NCBI GenBank assembly: GCA_002104905.1
Contig: MCFE01000229.1
Span: forward strand, 57,435-121,434
Length of the DNA stretch: 64,000 nt
DNA from: Basidiobolus meristosporus CBS 931.73
Taxonomy: Eukaryota > Basidiobolomycota > Basidiobolomycetes > Basidiobolales > Basidiobolaceae
Reading direction: 5' to 3'
In this document: positions 24,601 to 38,031 of the stretch, one piece after another
Position numbering within the stretch: position 1 is the stretch's first letter
How the letters are laid out: the number at the start of each line of letters is the position of its first letter
Position numbers and translations under genes: made by a program
The notes under the pieces: model-generated
Database searches by the model: none
Seen by the model: the letters and a program-made list of their open reading frames with translations, nothing else
What the model was told of the DNA's origin: nothing

Positions 24601-27600
24601 CCATTTCATTAGAGCAAGGATATAATCGGAGTGGTAAACCCTCAGTCGTCCGCCATGAATAGCGCTGGTTCTTGAAAAGGCGAATTGCGTTCCAAAAGAG
24701 TCTTGTTCAACAGAACATTCACAGATCGCGAATCACGAGAACCGAGGGATCCCGTCAGCTATGACATGATTAGACGGCACTCGACTGAGTTGGTTATTTT
24801 GGGAGCAATGCGTCCAGCTTGAGCAGGCAGTCAACCACATACCAGCCAACACCCAACCATCACGCGCAACGGAAGCGTCGGTCCAACAACCTCCGTTTGA
24901 GGATGAATCACCATCCTAAAGGGTTGAGTGTTCATTGTTGAAGCCTATTTCTGCAATTGCCATTTGCAGCGGAATTCGGATCTGAGATCAACGAAGGTAT
25001 TTCTCGCCCAAGGGTAATACGTGCACTGATCCTGGATCGCCCACTCCGTGGATCGATCCGGAAGGCCACCTGTGACCATGATCAGGGCGAATTTACCCGA
25101 GACCACCACCCCTTATGTTCAATCCTAACTACATTGATGAACAATATTAAGGGCGGTCGATGACATGTACAGTTTAGCAATTTCCCATCACACCAAGTCT
25201 ACTCCTGCCCTATAGGCGGCAAGTCTCGGAGCAGGGCTACGGAGAAATCAAGATCAAGCGATGTTGGCAATACAGGTTTTCGGAAATACTGGCCAAATAG
25301 TGAATCTTGCAGTGGGCTTGCTCGGATTTCGCTGCGTAAGTATGCATGACGCATAGATGGGAATCTCGTTGATAAATTTGATCAGACCTCGATCTGATTA
25401 TTTCTCATCGGAGATATTGTGCGCTAAGCAATGATGTCCGCAGTATCCCTTGATCCCGTGAAGGGTGTTTCATTTCCTTGGTTGCCACATGCTTGCTAGG
25501 GCGCTCGTTAGTAGCTCGCATGTCGCGTAAATGAGCTGCTTTGCTAAGGATGCTACTGATCTAGGAGCATAGTTCGTATTGATTACTAAGGCTCTCCAAA
25601 ATAGTTAATATGGGATATGCTATATGCATGATGGTGAGCTGCCTTATGTTGATCCTGCCCAAATCCACCAACCTGAATATCATTATATGCACTCCGATAA
25701 TGTTGTACATCGCCCTTCGTATTAATTATAATTAGCCTAGCGCCTCCTTCTCCGGGCATAAGTCACTAGCTGCAACATATATAGTAAACATGACTTCCAG
25801 CATCCTCATACCCCAAAGGAAATGCATCGCACTCACCCTGCCCTCGCCATGTACCGAATGGTTTTCCAAGAGCACCGACAGTGAGTTCGCGTACAAAGAG
25901 TCAAGGGTCCATACCCTATTGAGTAACCCAGGTGTAATAAGCATGTGTTCGTATGAAAAAACCAATCTATCTCATCAACTCTCGTACATCATCAGCAGCA
26001 GCCTCAGAGTTCAAAAACACACGGTTGATTTGATATGCTAATACAGCTGCCCATACTGTAACACCACATACTTCTTAATTTGAATTAACTCGCCCAGTGG
26101 TTGCGTGCTATTGGCAGCTTTCTGGGCGGTTCGGTCGGTTGGCTCGTCTATTGGTTGTTACTCCCCTAGCACAGAATCTGAAGGTGAATTCAATAGGAAA
26201 GGTGGATTTGATTGACGCATCATTGCTTAACATTCTCTCTTGACATGATGGCATATTGAAGCTGTGCATATACTAGGGGTACAGCTGATTGTGCAATATT
26301 CATGAGGGAACAGGGTATTTTGTGAAGCTGAGGCAACACACAAAGGATATGGATTTATCGTTGCGGGGTGCTTTCTGTGCTCTGTAGATGTATCAGAGCA
26401 TGGTTATATATCGGGCTTCAGAAGACAATGACAGGGGCTAGTTATTTATTTGGATCTTGCTACCTATTGCTCACAATGCAGAGTGGTTGGTTGAAGATGA
26501 GCCAGGTCTTTTCCATCCAATAGACTGTGGAGCAAAATACCTGACAGTAGACCTGAAAATACAGTCAGGCATATTCTCTGACGGCTTGCTTGATGGCTTT
26601 AGTCGAATACGTTGTGGGTGTGCAGATATTGGGATATCCTAATTGGCAACCATCAATGTATAGCTGGTTACAATGGCAAGTATGTAATGGGGGCAGCACT
26701 TTTTTAAATTTCATATATACTCCCTATCTCAAATCAAGATGTTATCAATCATCTCAATGGCACTATTTATATTTGTGACTGTGCCACTCCCTCTAAAATT
26801 CTAGAAGAGCTTTCAAGCTCTAAACAAGCTTTCACCTTGGGGCAAAGGTATAGCGTTCAAAAGCCTAAGATGGATATGGAATGTGGAGGACTAACAGTCT
26901 ATATTGGTATATATATATGGTTACGATAGCCGTCAGATACTGAAACCCTGATGGTAATCTGCCGAATAGTAGGGGATGAGAACACATATAGGCCAAATTC
27001 GAGATCACACTTCATATTTGTAATTTAAAGACCCATCAACCGTCCCAGGTCATTCATGACGGAATCCACAGGGCGTAGGTTTCAAATGGTTCTTGATTAC
27101 CATGTCGCTTGATGGGTTACGGTAATTAAATGATCAACAAGTTGGGGGCTCGGGCTCATCGATAAGCGCCATCTGACACCCACTCAACACAACATCCCCT
27201 TGCAAACTGGTGGAGACCTGTCATAGCTCTGCACGATCCAAATCCAATGGCATAGAGTAGGCGTTATATCGTAGGAGTTGATCGGGCTGGCTAATGAGAC
27301 TGTATTTCCCACTTAAAATGATCATTAATGTCTCTAGATACTGGGACATCTGTTCTCTGCCTTGGAAGTCTGATAACACAACTGTGAGGACTGATGACCG
27401 TTCCCTGCACCAGATGCCGTGGTAGACGACAGTGTAGCATCATATGAATCATCAATGCAGCTTCTGCAATCTCCTCATCATCGTGTGATTGTCAGACATC
27501 ATTCCCTATGCCACTGGTGTGATCCACACTGTATTGACCGCAATTAATAAGAGGCTGGCGCATACGGCAATAGGACCGAGTTCAAACCCGTTTCCAGGAG

Positions 27601-28188
27601 AGAAACATGCATGGCAACTGTTACTAATTGACAACTGCAGATAATCCCAGGATTCTAACTTCAACATCAATTCAAATAGGATCCTGGATGAGTATTTCAT
27701 TCTTATTGTATACTTGGCCACAGCGAAGGACTCACTACACGCTCACGCAGTCTAAGCTATGCAATAAGCCTGAATACCGCCCAATGTGGCTTCATCATAG
27801 AACACCTCAACTACTACCCTATCGAGCCGCTGTATTACTTCACACAAGGTTTCATCTAAAACGAGGTCTTATTCCCTGGATTTCCTTTGCGGTGCTCTTC
27901 TTGGTTTCAGGCCTCAATTGCGACGGCTACATTAGCGGTGAAACTGGATTCTGGTGTAGGAGCAACCAGTGGCCAGGCAATTGCTGTCAGAGTTAAGGGT
28001 TTATTTTTGATAAAGGAAGTTATCTACAATGGGGAAGCTGAACGTGTTAAGAATGAGCATTGTTGGCAATTACCACGCTCTCGCTGAATACAGTGCTTTA
28101 AAGGCTCTAGATAGATAGGAGTGTACAGTGCTCAGGAAATTCCGCTCGTATACGAGTTTTTTACAGATTCGGTACATTAGTTGAGGGG
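18660..28188. other. 9.5-kb gene-poor stretch
   Basis: No frame here reaches 125 codons, none shows a recognisable domain, and I could not join neighbouring frames through credible splice sites into a conserved protein. No transposon fragment of the families seen at either end is present. No tRNA or rRNA was recognised by eye. It separates the 7TM-RGS gene from the AN1 cluster; its function, if any, is unknown. Confidence 0.5.
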
Positions 28189-28407
28189 TTAGACTTTACT
28201 GGCAACGCATTTCTCGCTCATCAGTCGGTCGGCGTATCGAGCAAATGAATGCTGCTTGCAAACTGTCAGGTTTGGGCAGGCATGGGTTTCTGGTAAACGA
28301 TGTAAACCGCAGTATTTATGCTCGCAATATCTACAAACGCCTATGATTCGAATGGCGCGACTAGAGCAGCTTGAGATGTCACACTTCTGAATCTTCTTGT
28401 GGTGCAT
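28189..28407 (-). CDS. Small AN1-type zinc-finger protein, copy 1
   Basis: 72 residues consisting of one AN1 finger and a conserved tail. The Cys/His series runs [24 protein letters not shown] and is followed by [27 protein letters not shown]-like sequence shared with three neighbours. AN1 fingers of this type occur in stress-linked ubiquitin-proteasome factors such as yeast Tmc1. The frame is open to an ATG at 28497, but a TATA box lies only 19 bp before that ATG; with a start site about 30 bp downstream of the TATA, the ATG at 28407 is the first usable one. It also gives exactly the length of the 31385 copy and of the AN1 part of the ubiquitin fusion. The function of the standalone form is not established. 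Confidence 0.82.
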   Translation of the reverse strand: MHHKKIQKCDISSCSSRAIRIIGVCRYCEHKYCGLHRLPETHACPNLTVCKQHSFARYADRLMSEKCVASKV

Positions 28408-28515
28408 GAGTTGATTAAAGAACCGTTGTGAAGAGGAATTAAACAAATATTGACTTTTAGGTAAAATTCGAATAGATTGATCCGAAATTTCGTCCATGCC
28501 AGGGATCTAAACCCC

Positions 28516-28525
28516 CTTTATATAG
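28516..28525 (-). promoter_or_regulatory. TATA box of AN1 copy 1
   Basis: CTATATAAAG on the minus strand, about 110 bp upstream of the preferred ATG at 28407. Its position argues against the more upstream ATG at 28497. Confidence 0.55.
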
Positions 28526-29148
28526 CATCTGGACAGAGTAATTCCCTTTAATACCCGAATTGGAAAGCACAGTCCTGACACAATCTTAAACTCTCCGAAA
28601 CACTTCTCCCTAAAAGAAATCTTGGCTATATTCCGCCCACTAACCCACTTCCTCTCGTCATTCAATGTCGTTTAGAATCACAAATGAAATGAGTTGATCC
28701 GAATTGCACCCATGTGACGTTCAATAAGCAAGGTCACCGGTGAAATAATCAACAGCCCAGATAGTTACGGAGGGTTCAAACAATGGGCATTCTATTAGAT
28801 TGTGCGGTATCTGCCTAGTCAGTCTCTATAAGCTGCAACTTTGCACGATCACGATTCTCCGCACTACTAGCTACCTTTTGCTACTGAATCTCGCCTTGAG
28901 CGGGGCTCGTAATTCAGGTTCCACTCGCCAGAACGGCCCGAAGGGTGAGGAATCAGGGCTTCAGCATGAACCAGCTTACACTTGTGAAGATGCAAGGATA
29001 TTCCCGTTGAATTTGTTGTACACAATTTATTAAACCTACGAAAATTACAATTAATGGTACATTATTAACTAGAGTACAGGTGAAGTGTAGTCAGCTAATG
29101 GCGCAATATATGCAGCGAATGTGAAAATTGGTAAATTACAAGCCAAGG

Positions 29149-31271
<2,123 letters not shown>

Positions 31272-31280
31272 CTATATATA
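31272..31280 (+). promoter_or_regulatory. TATA box of AN1 copy 3
   Basis: CTATATATA lies about 105-110 bp upstream of the ATG at 31385, a spacing similar to that of the other AN1 genes (TATA to ATG about 100-110 bp). Confidence 0.5.
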
Positions 31281-31384
31281 CGTCTATCTGGCCGGTCAAT
31301 CTCTCTAAAAATAATCATCTAATATTTTCCTTCTTGGATCTCATATCGCATACATCTTCTTGACACATACCAATACCACACGCC

Positions 31385-31603
31385 ATGTCCGGAAAGCACT
31401 CTACTAGATGTACTGTCCCTAATTGTTCCAGCCGCGCTATCCGTATTGTCGGTGAATGCCGCTACTGCGAAAACAAATTCTGCGGGCAACACAGAATCCC
31501 CGAAACCCACGCTTGCCCAAACCTGATAACATGTAAACAGAACTCATTCAGAATTTACGCTGACCGCCTGCTTAGTGAAAAGTGCGTAGCCAGTAAGGTG
31601 TAA
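31385..31603 (+). CDS. Small AN1-type zinc-finger protein, copy 3
   Basis: 72 residues, on the opposite strand to the other three copies. It starts MSGKHSTRC where the fusion has TPSKKIPKC after ubiquitin, then has the full AN1 series (C-VPNC, CRYC, FCGQHRIPETHAC) and ends [12 protein letters not shown]. It thus encodes what the fusion yields after removal of ubiquitin. The start is clear: the first ATG after a TATA box, with a leader of about 80 nt and no upstream in-frame extension needed. The inverted position shows that the cluster did not arise by simple tandem copying alone. Specific role unknown; a proteotoxic-stress role is suggested only by the family. Confidence 0.9.
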   Translation: MSGKHSTRCTVPNCSSRAIRIVGECRYCENKFCGQHRIPETHACPNLITCKQNSFRIYADRLLSEKCVASKV

Positions 31604-34600
31604 TTTTGACCGTAATCGCCATTGCAAGCCGTCGGTTTCCCTGCAGAATAATTCCATCCGACCTGAGATGTATTCAATTATAGAAACTCTATTCCCCTCT
31701 GGAACTTCCGTCGAAGACCAAGGAACTGTATTTTATTGGTATTATTGGCGGTATTACCTGTTTGCTCTTGAAAGATGTACCATGTTAGTCATTGTAATAA
31801 ATCTCTGTAATTAGCTTAAACACCGCAATGCACATTATTCTGAGTCCGTGAGACGGGGTCGAGACTGCTGTATTATATGCAATAAACCCAAGTCCAGGGC
31901 AGTATTGACCCGAAACCCACTCATTCCCAAATGTGGTATAGTACAGTAACTTCCGGATAGCCATGAATCATATCCGCACGAAGTATCCATTTTTCAACCC
32001 AAAAGTCTGACGTTTCTGAAAAATCTATTGACTGCCTCACCGCTAATGTCGGGAAAACCTGAATCGGTCTAGTGAATCGGGAATGCAAGTCACTCCGCCA
32101 CTGGATATTGAGCAAGGTGGCTCCATCTCCTATTTGTCCTGTGTACAGAGCAGATACAAATTGGTCACTTGACATGACGTCGCGGTGATACAACTCGAGA
32201 CAGTCGGATGAATTCGAACCATATCGAGGTGATGGAAGGTGTACGTCATTTTCCTAAATAGGATCCCATTAATACTGCCGATCCAGAAAATTGTTAACGT
32301 AATAGTACGTATATATACATCGGCAACCGTTTTGATGAAGCAGGCGTATGAGTGAATCAATGTTGCAAACATTTATTTCGGCTGATGCTTTCCTTACCGA
32401 ATCGTAGCTATCTGAACAGTCGATCCTTTCATAGTATGGAGTGCTTCCTAAATCACAGAGATATTGATGGAAGGCGCATGCATGGCGCCCATTCCTTGGC
32501 ATGCGATTGGATGGGACTCCTTGACACACATCTGAGTAGGCAAGAGTGATAATTGCAGGCCAGCCATAATCTGCTTCCTTCATTATGAGAGATAGCCCCC
32601 AATTATGGCCTACCGATATGTAATCTTGATTCCTTAATAACTGGGCAATACGCAGCATGTGCCAAGCGATATGGCCCGCACTTGGGCAATCAATTGACTT
32701 GCTGGCTGGGAAGATTATAGATGATAATCAGTCATAAGGTATCATTCACCATCTAGCTCAGCATGGCAGTCGAATCATTCCTTGTATTAGATCATTCCAT
32801 CTGGATCGCGGTCATGTAGAGGCGACTCGTAGATTGGAATTTTATACTTAATGGAATCATGCTCTCGCAGCCTTGAGCGACGTACAAATGAATGCTTGCC
32901 ACTGTAACTTGATACCAGATCACTCATTTGGATGACGATTGCATTTGGGAATATGGTTTGGAGATCGTGCTGGAGTCATCGTAGTGTTCGATAAATCGAA
33001 TTTCTTGATAATGGCGTAATGCTGCAGCCATTCGTCTACAACTAAGGTATGAAGGAGCAGTTATTTTTACTGATCGAGTTTTCCTGCTTTGGCCCAAACA
33101 ATCAGGTTCTGTCGAGTCTTTGGTACATATTAGGCACCAGCAAAATGAGTGGGGGTTTGATCACAGGAGCAGACGGAATTAATGGAGTTGCCTGTCTCTG
33201 AGTCGGATACATGTTGCCCCGCATTAGTCACGGTTGGCTTTGATTAAGGAAAACACGTGTGCTCATTTTATCCACCACAAGTCAGAAGAGGCCATAGTAA
33301 CATGATGTTCAGCCAATCATGTCTCAGTCCACAAGCTTCACGCGATAGCTTTGAAGCTGCTCTTGACCGGCAGTGACTCCAAACGCATAGAAAACTGTTG
33401 GTTGTCTCCAGCTCAAGCTCTACCCAGTGATTGGCGAGATCTAGTAGGCCACGCTTCGATACGTGGGAGGGAAGTACCTCTCGGATGAGGCTTTAGGTTC
33501 CTTCGTTACTGGGTGTAAGAGCAAAAGGTATGCGGGGCAGTGGTTAGACCAATCAGGGAGACCCTGAAACCTGGTTGCAACTCCAGTCAGCCATTGGAAG
33601 GGAAGATTCCTTATAAACTGGCTTCAGTTGCCTCAACCTGCTCCTTGGTCTATAGGTACAACCTGGCCCGAATTGTGAAACAGTGACCTTGCCAGAAAAT
33701 GGGACGGTATCACGTGGCTCCATTGATGGCAAGGCTGATTGGAGATGAGTAAGTAGCGCCTGGTGGGGCTCATCAATCCCTCCGGAGTAAATGAGCAGAA
33801 GTTTCAGGGTGAAAATGACTCTGGATGTTCTGGCCATATCCCTAATGCAGCTACGAAACAGCGGGCTCCGCCGACACGAGTGTTCAACGGGGACAACGAT
33901 GCACCAAAGAGTCTCTCTGGCGATCGGTAGACCTGGCCAATGCATCAGTCCACGGCTTGATGAAGCATTTTCTTACCAAAGCGAATCAAACGAACGAGTC
34001 ACGACGACACACAGAGACTCATCTGCGCAAACTTACTCCCTCTGGGTGACACAGCCAATGCAGCTGGGAATATACCTCTGGGTGGCACCATCGATTCATC
34101 TCATAGATGGAAAATAGATTTCCGGATAATTTCCCAACCCTTGATGGATTGGTTGGCAAGGATAAATGTAGAATAAGGGATGTCCAACTAGAGAATGTGC
34201 CTTCCCATTCCTATCGAGTGGTTTTGGCACTGACAAATGTAATACTCTAATTTGAATATAGGTGCCATGCCTTTATTTGTCGAATCACCCACTTCGACAT
34301 GGTGTCATAGACCACGATTGTCCAAATTAGTGCCCAATGATGCCAGGAGACTCACCATTTGGGTTGTGGACTGTAATCGCCGGATTTGGTAGCCGTTTCT
34401 GACGCTGGAAAGTATCACCGTCGATTCCAAGACATCATACGGTGAGAACGTATGGTACGCTGCGGATTCCTGATGCCATGGAAGCAAGCACATTGGGGAA
34501 GAGAAGTATGCTCGGAACACTGAAATTCCACGGCTCGTAAACTTTTCTTTATTCTACGATTTTATTATCGGCCACAATGAAGTACAGGGGCAATGAGGGA

Positions 34601-34837
34601 AATCACAGAAATACCAGAACCTGAGTGTGAGCTGAATGAGGTCTATTCAAGCCTTTAATAGTAGTATTAATATACAATATTATATATAGTACAGAGGTTC
34701 GCGAGATTATACTGAATCTAATGCCATAGTTCTATTCGTAATAGCAATATACTGCTATTTAAGAGGCTTTGAATTGCGGGTTGGCACAAAGAGGGGGGAG
34801 GGTTGAAGCAAGCGTCGGTGTTGGGCGTGCGTAGACT
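31604..34837. other. 3.2-kb region without a recognised gene
   Basis: Contains scattered frames of up to 130 codons (33553-33945 and 32269-32658, both minus) without recognisable domains, consistent with chance. No repeat family of the window is present. It lies between two AN1 genes whose 3' ends face each other across it. Confidence 0.5.
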
Positions 34838-35065
34838 TCACACTTTACTAGCAACACATTTTTCGCTGAGCAGGCGGTCCGCGTACGTCTTAAAGGAGTT
34901 TTGCTTACAGGTAGTGAGGTTAGGACAGGCATGGGTTTCAGGGAGTCGATGTTGGCCACAAAACTTGTGCTGACAATAGCGACAATCACCAACGATTCGA
35001 ACTGCGCGATTACAACATCCACTAGCGGTGCATTTGGCTACTTTCTTTCCTTGAATCTTTGCCAT
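34838..35065 (-). CDS. Small AN1-type zinc-finger protein, copy 4
   Basis: 75 residues: a basic start (MAKIQGKKVAKC), the AN1 series ([23 protein letters not shown]), and the conserved CKQNSF and [15 protein letters not shown] tail. The last 15 codons differ from those of the ubiquitin fusion at ten codons, all synonymous, which shows strong selection on the protein over a long time. The leader (35066-35145) is very pyrimidine-rich on the coding strand, and a TATA box lies at 35167-35174. A minus-strand overlapping frame at 34759-35022 is a shadow. Function as for the other copies. Confidence 0.92.
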   Translation of the reverse strand: MAKIQGKKVAKCTASGCCNRAVRIVGDCRYCQHKFCGQHRLPETHACPNLTTCKQNSFKTYADRLLSEKCVASKV

Positions 35066-35166
35066 GGTCGATAGAAAGGAAGATGAGGAAGGTGTTGCTA
35101 GTGAGGGATGGAGGAGAAAGGGGGGAAGAGAAGTGTTTAAACGGCGTGCGGAGGAAGAGGAGATGC

Positions 35167-35174
35167 TATTTATA
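35167..35174 (-). promoter_or_regulatory. TATA box of AN1 copy 4
   Basis: TATAAATA on the minus strand about 100 bp before the ATG at 35065, followed by a pyrimidine-rich leader. Confidence 0.6.
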
Positions 35175-35179
35175 GTTTA

Positions 35180-36460
35180 GAGAGGTGTTCGGGAGAATAC
35201 GAAATACGTTTCTTTCTGGAAAATCTATATTTCTGAATCACGATTATTAGTCCAATTGGTATTCGCCCGATAATTAAACTAGCTTTACACAGTGAAATAA
35301 GTCCTGGCCTTGTGATACCAAAATTAAGAATCAGAATCAGGCAAATGTATGATCATTTAATGTGTACTAAAGAAGACAATGGTATATTAAATACGTAGTG
35401 AAGTCACTATTTCCTACGATTTTGACTTGACACTGGCAGAAATGTATTGGAGGCTTTACTATCATATCATATATATCTACATTGCTGATATTTCACAAGA
35501 TTGTTCTGATTTAGAGTCCTCTTAAACCGTAAGCTAGCTTATTGGCCAACACATATATATATCTATATAGCTTGATTTGAGAAGCCACGATCAGGCTTTA
35601 TCTAGTAATAATTACCAGAACTTCGAGAAACCCCCTTCCTTGGCTCTTTATAGCTGATATCTACTCAGTTGATGTACTCCTGTGCTTGCATTTTGATTAT
35701 TGCGGAGGCTATTCATCAGGCATGCAGCCCAACCTCTACTGTGGCGGAGCAGAGAGGATGTTGAAGGATTGGCCGAGTTCCGGAGGCAGGGAATGGCAAT
35801 GAGAACGAGAGCAACGACAGGGATGGAAGCGGTGGTGGAAGTGGGAATGTGGGTGGGGATGGGGATGGGGATGGGAATGGATTGCATGATATTGAGTGAA
35901 GGTACTCGGGAGAGAGCTCAGTTGTGGGTACCTCTGGTTGGGCACATTCCCGTTTCAAATGTCTACATCAATTTAATCATGTTCGTAGCCAAGAATCGAG
36001 TATGCATCTCATTGGCCATATCGCCCATTGTTCAACCAAAGACTTCTGATTACTTCCTTCAATATATTGATGCATGCTTCTCATACATTGGGAATTCATG
36101 TTGATTCCTGATTTGCATCGCCAGTTTGCAGGGGCATTCGTATCATGAATTCTAGTGCTGCTGATAGTTCATGGGATCTGCAAGATCCGGGCCCAATTTG
36201 GAGTGCAGGGCATTCTGGTAAATATCAGAAATAGTGGCTTCATTGATATATACCATCAGGAGACCCTTAATTAAAGGAGTGGTCGAAGGGGCAAGCTGAT
36301 TTGTGCAAAAAAACCGACATGAAAAAAAAGAGAACGCGGGAGCAATGAATCGGTCTTAGCCTGGTTGAGTAGGATAGCCCGTTTAATAAGAAACACCTAA
36401 ATTGCTTGTATCCAAAGATTCCTACAAATACTTATCCTTTTATTTACTACTTCACCTTTG
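35180..36460. other. Intergenic region between AN1 copy 4 and the KH gene
   Basis: No gene recognised. Frames at 35648-36104 on both strands are low-complexity shadows of a GGGGAT-type repeat. The right end supplies the promoter and a probable 5' untranslated intron of the KH-domain gene. Confidence 0.5.
35855..35878 (+). repeat. GGGGAT simple repeat
   Basis: Three GGGGAT units and a GGGAAT unit follow one another inside a G-rich stretch starting about 35841. Four or more G-runs on one strand make a G-quadruplex possible. It creates spurious Met-Gly and Pro-His rich frames on the two strands. Confidence 0.7.
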
Positions 36461-36724
36461 AGGTAGGTTCGCTTGTTATTCGTGTTTGTGTACTTTCGCT
36501 CCCTTGCAAGGCACTAACTCTTATCTCCAGATTGCAAGACATAGTTATCCTTGTTGGTGTCCTTTACTTCGTCCGTTTCATCTGACCTCAAACCAACCAT
36601 CCTCAACACCTCACCCTCCTAACCATCAGTCTCTTTAGTGGTACAGTCATTTCCTTCCCGCACCTTCTCAGATATTCCTTTCCCCCACTCAATCCCTTCT
36701 ATTTTCGAAACCCTTGACCCACCA

Positions 36725-36790
36725 ATGTTTACTTTAGGCTCCAGTGTTCTCACCTCCTCTATCGTCTACCACGAAACAACCCATTCATAA
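36725..36790 (+). promoter_or_regulatory. Possible upstream ORF of the KH-domain gene
   Basis: An ATG at 36725 opens a 21-codon frame whose TAA ends one base before the main ATG at 36792. If the leader is transcribed and unspliced here, this would repress or tune translation by reinitiation. However, TTTACTTTAG within it could be an intron acceptor (ending 36737), which would remove the upstream ATG. Confidence 0.4.
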
Positions 36791-36791
36791 T

Positions 36792-38031
36792 ATGCCTAGC
36801 GATCCCGAACCCTCTCCCGATCGTAAACGCCATCTCTCTGAGGACGAATCGAATTCCGATTCAGGCTCACATCATACCAATAGTAAAAGAGCTGCTGTCA
36901 GTGCGGAAGATGAAAACCGCCCTAGAAAGGAATCCCGAAGGGAGAGATCCCCAGCTGAGAAAAGAAGCAGAAGAGATCGTTCCGAGGAGCGTGGTCGCTC
37001 CCCTGATAGAAGAAGCGATCGTAGCGAGGGAACTAATGAAGAAGGCACAAAAAACGGAAATCCTGGAGCCCCTCCTTCGATGTCATTGCGCTCTATTGTT
37101 CTGGTCAAAGAAGCAGGCGTCATCATTGGTAAAGGAGGCGGCTCTGTCAAAGAGATCCGAGAGCGTGCCTGTGCTCGTATAAACATCTCTGAACAGGTGC
37201 CGGGGGTACCTGATAGAGTTCTTACTGTATCTGGGCCTATTGATACTATTGCAAAGGTAACTGTTTCTGCAACCAGTCGGACTTTCCCTGTTTCCTAATA
37301 TGTGTCTCTAGGCCTATTCACTCATTGCCCAAAAGCTGATCGATGATTCGAATGATTCTTCACAATCATCTGCTCCCCATGGAGCCACAATTCGTTTGCT
37401 GGTTCCCCATACACGCATGGGCTCGGTCATCGGCAAGGGTGGCTCCAAAATCAAAGAGATCCAAGAAGCATCCGGGGCGAAGCTGAATGCTTCAGAGGAG
37501 ATACTCCCCAACTCCACGGAGCGAACCATCACTGTCAATGGAGTCCCCGACGCCGTACATATTGCGGTATACCACATCTCCCAGATCCTCCAAGAATACA
37601 TGGAACGACCACTTCCAAACCACATTCCTTATCGACCACAACCAAGATTCCCATTCATGTACGGACCAATGCCTGGCATGGGCCCTCCTCAGCCATTCTA
37701 CGGTAATCCTGGTTCTCATGGGGGGTACCCACCTATGCCCCCCATGGGCAGAGAGATGGGCAACAGTCCACATGGGCAACCCGGCCCTGGATCTCAGTCC
37801 CAGCAGATATTTATTCCCAATGATATGGTTGGCTGTATTATTGGCAAAGGGGGAAGTAAAATTAACGAAATCCGCCACATGTCTGGCTCACATATTAAGA
37901 TTGCTGAGGCTCAAGGAAATACCAACGAGAGATTGGTCACTATCACTGGCACTCCAGAATCAAACCAAATGGCCCTGTATCTATTGTACAATCGATTGGA
38001 GTCAGAAAAAGGAAGAATGAGCGGCTGGTAG
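36792..38031 (+). CDS. Three-KH-domain RNA-binding protein with RS-rich N-terminus
   Basis: 394 residues from two exons (36792-37256 and 37312-38031; intron GTAACT...CTCTAG, phase 0). Residues 1-90 are charged and rich in Arg-Ser pairs. KH1 (about 97-165), KH2 (about 180-252) and KH3 (about 318-390) each have the GKGG loop that grips single-stranded nucleic acid (near residues 113, 196 and 333). A Gly/Pro/Met-rich linker separates KH2 and KH3. This is the poly(C)-binding-protein layout, as in S. pombe Rnc1 and yeast Pbp2, which bind pyrimidine-rich mRNA and affect stability or translation. The intron cuts KH1. Start: the ATG at 36792 is the first in frame; the upstream open frame begins without an ATG. 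A likely 5'-UTR intron begins at GTAGGT near 36463. Confidence 0.92.

Noticed and set aside
27541-27601. Possible tRNA gene (GAGTTCAAACCC resembles a B box)
   Set aside because: No matching acceptor stem or A box could be folded around it by eye.
32269-32658. 129-codon open frame (minus)
   Set aside because: Irregular composition, no domain; the nearby overlapping frames on both strands suggest chance.
33553-33945. 130-codon open frame (minus)
   Set aside because: No motif, no conserved neighbour, ends mid-sequence without splice signals that extend it sensibly; regarded as chance.
35648-36104. Frames rich in Met-Gly (plus) or Pro-His-Ser (minus)
   Set aside because: They are translations of the GGGGAT simple repeat and its surroundings.
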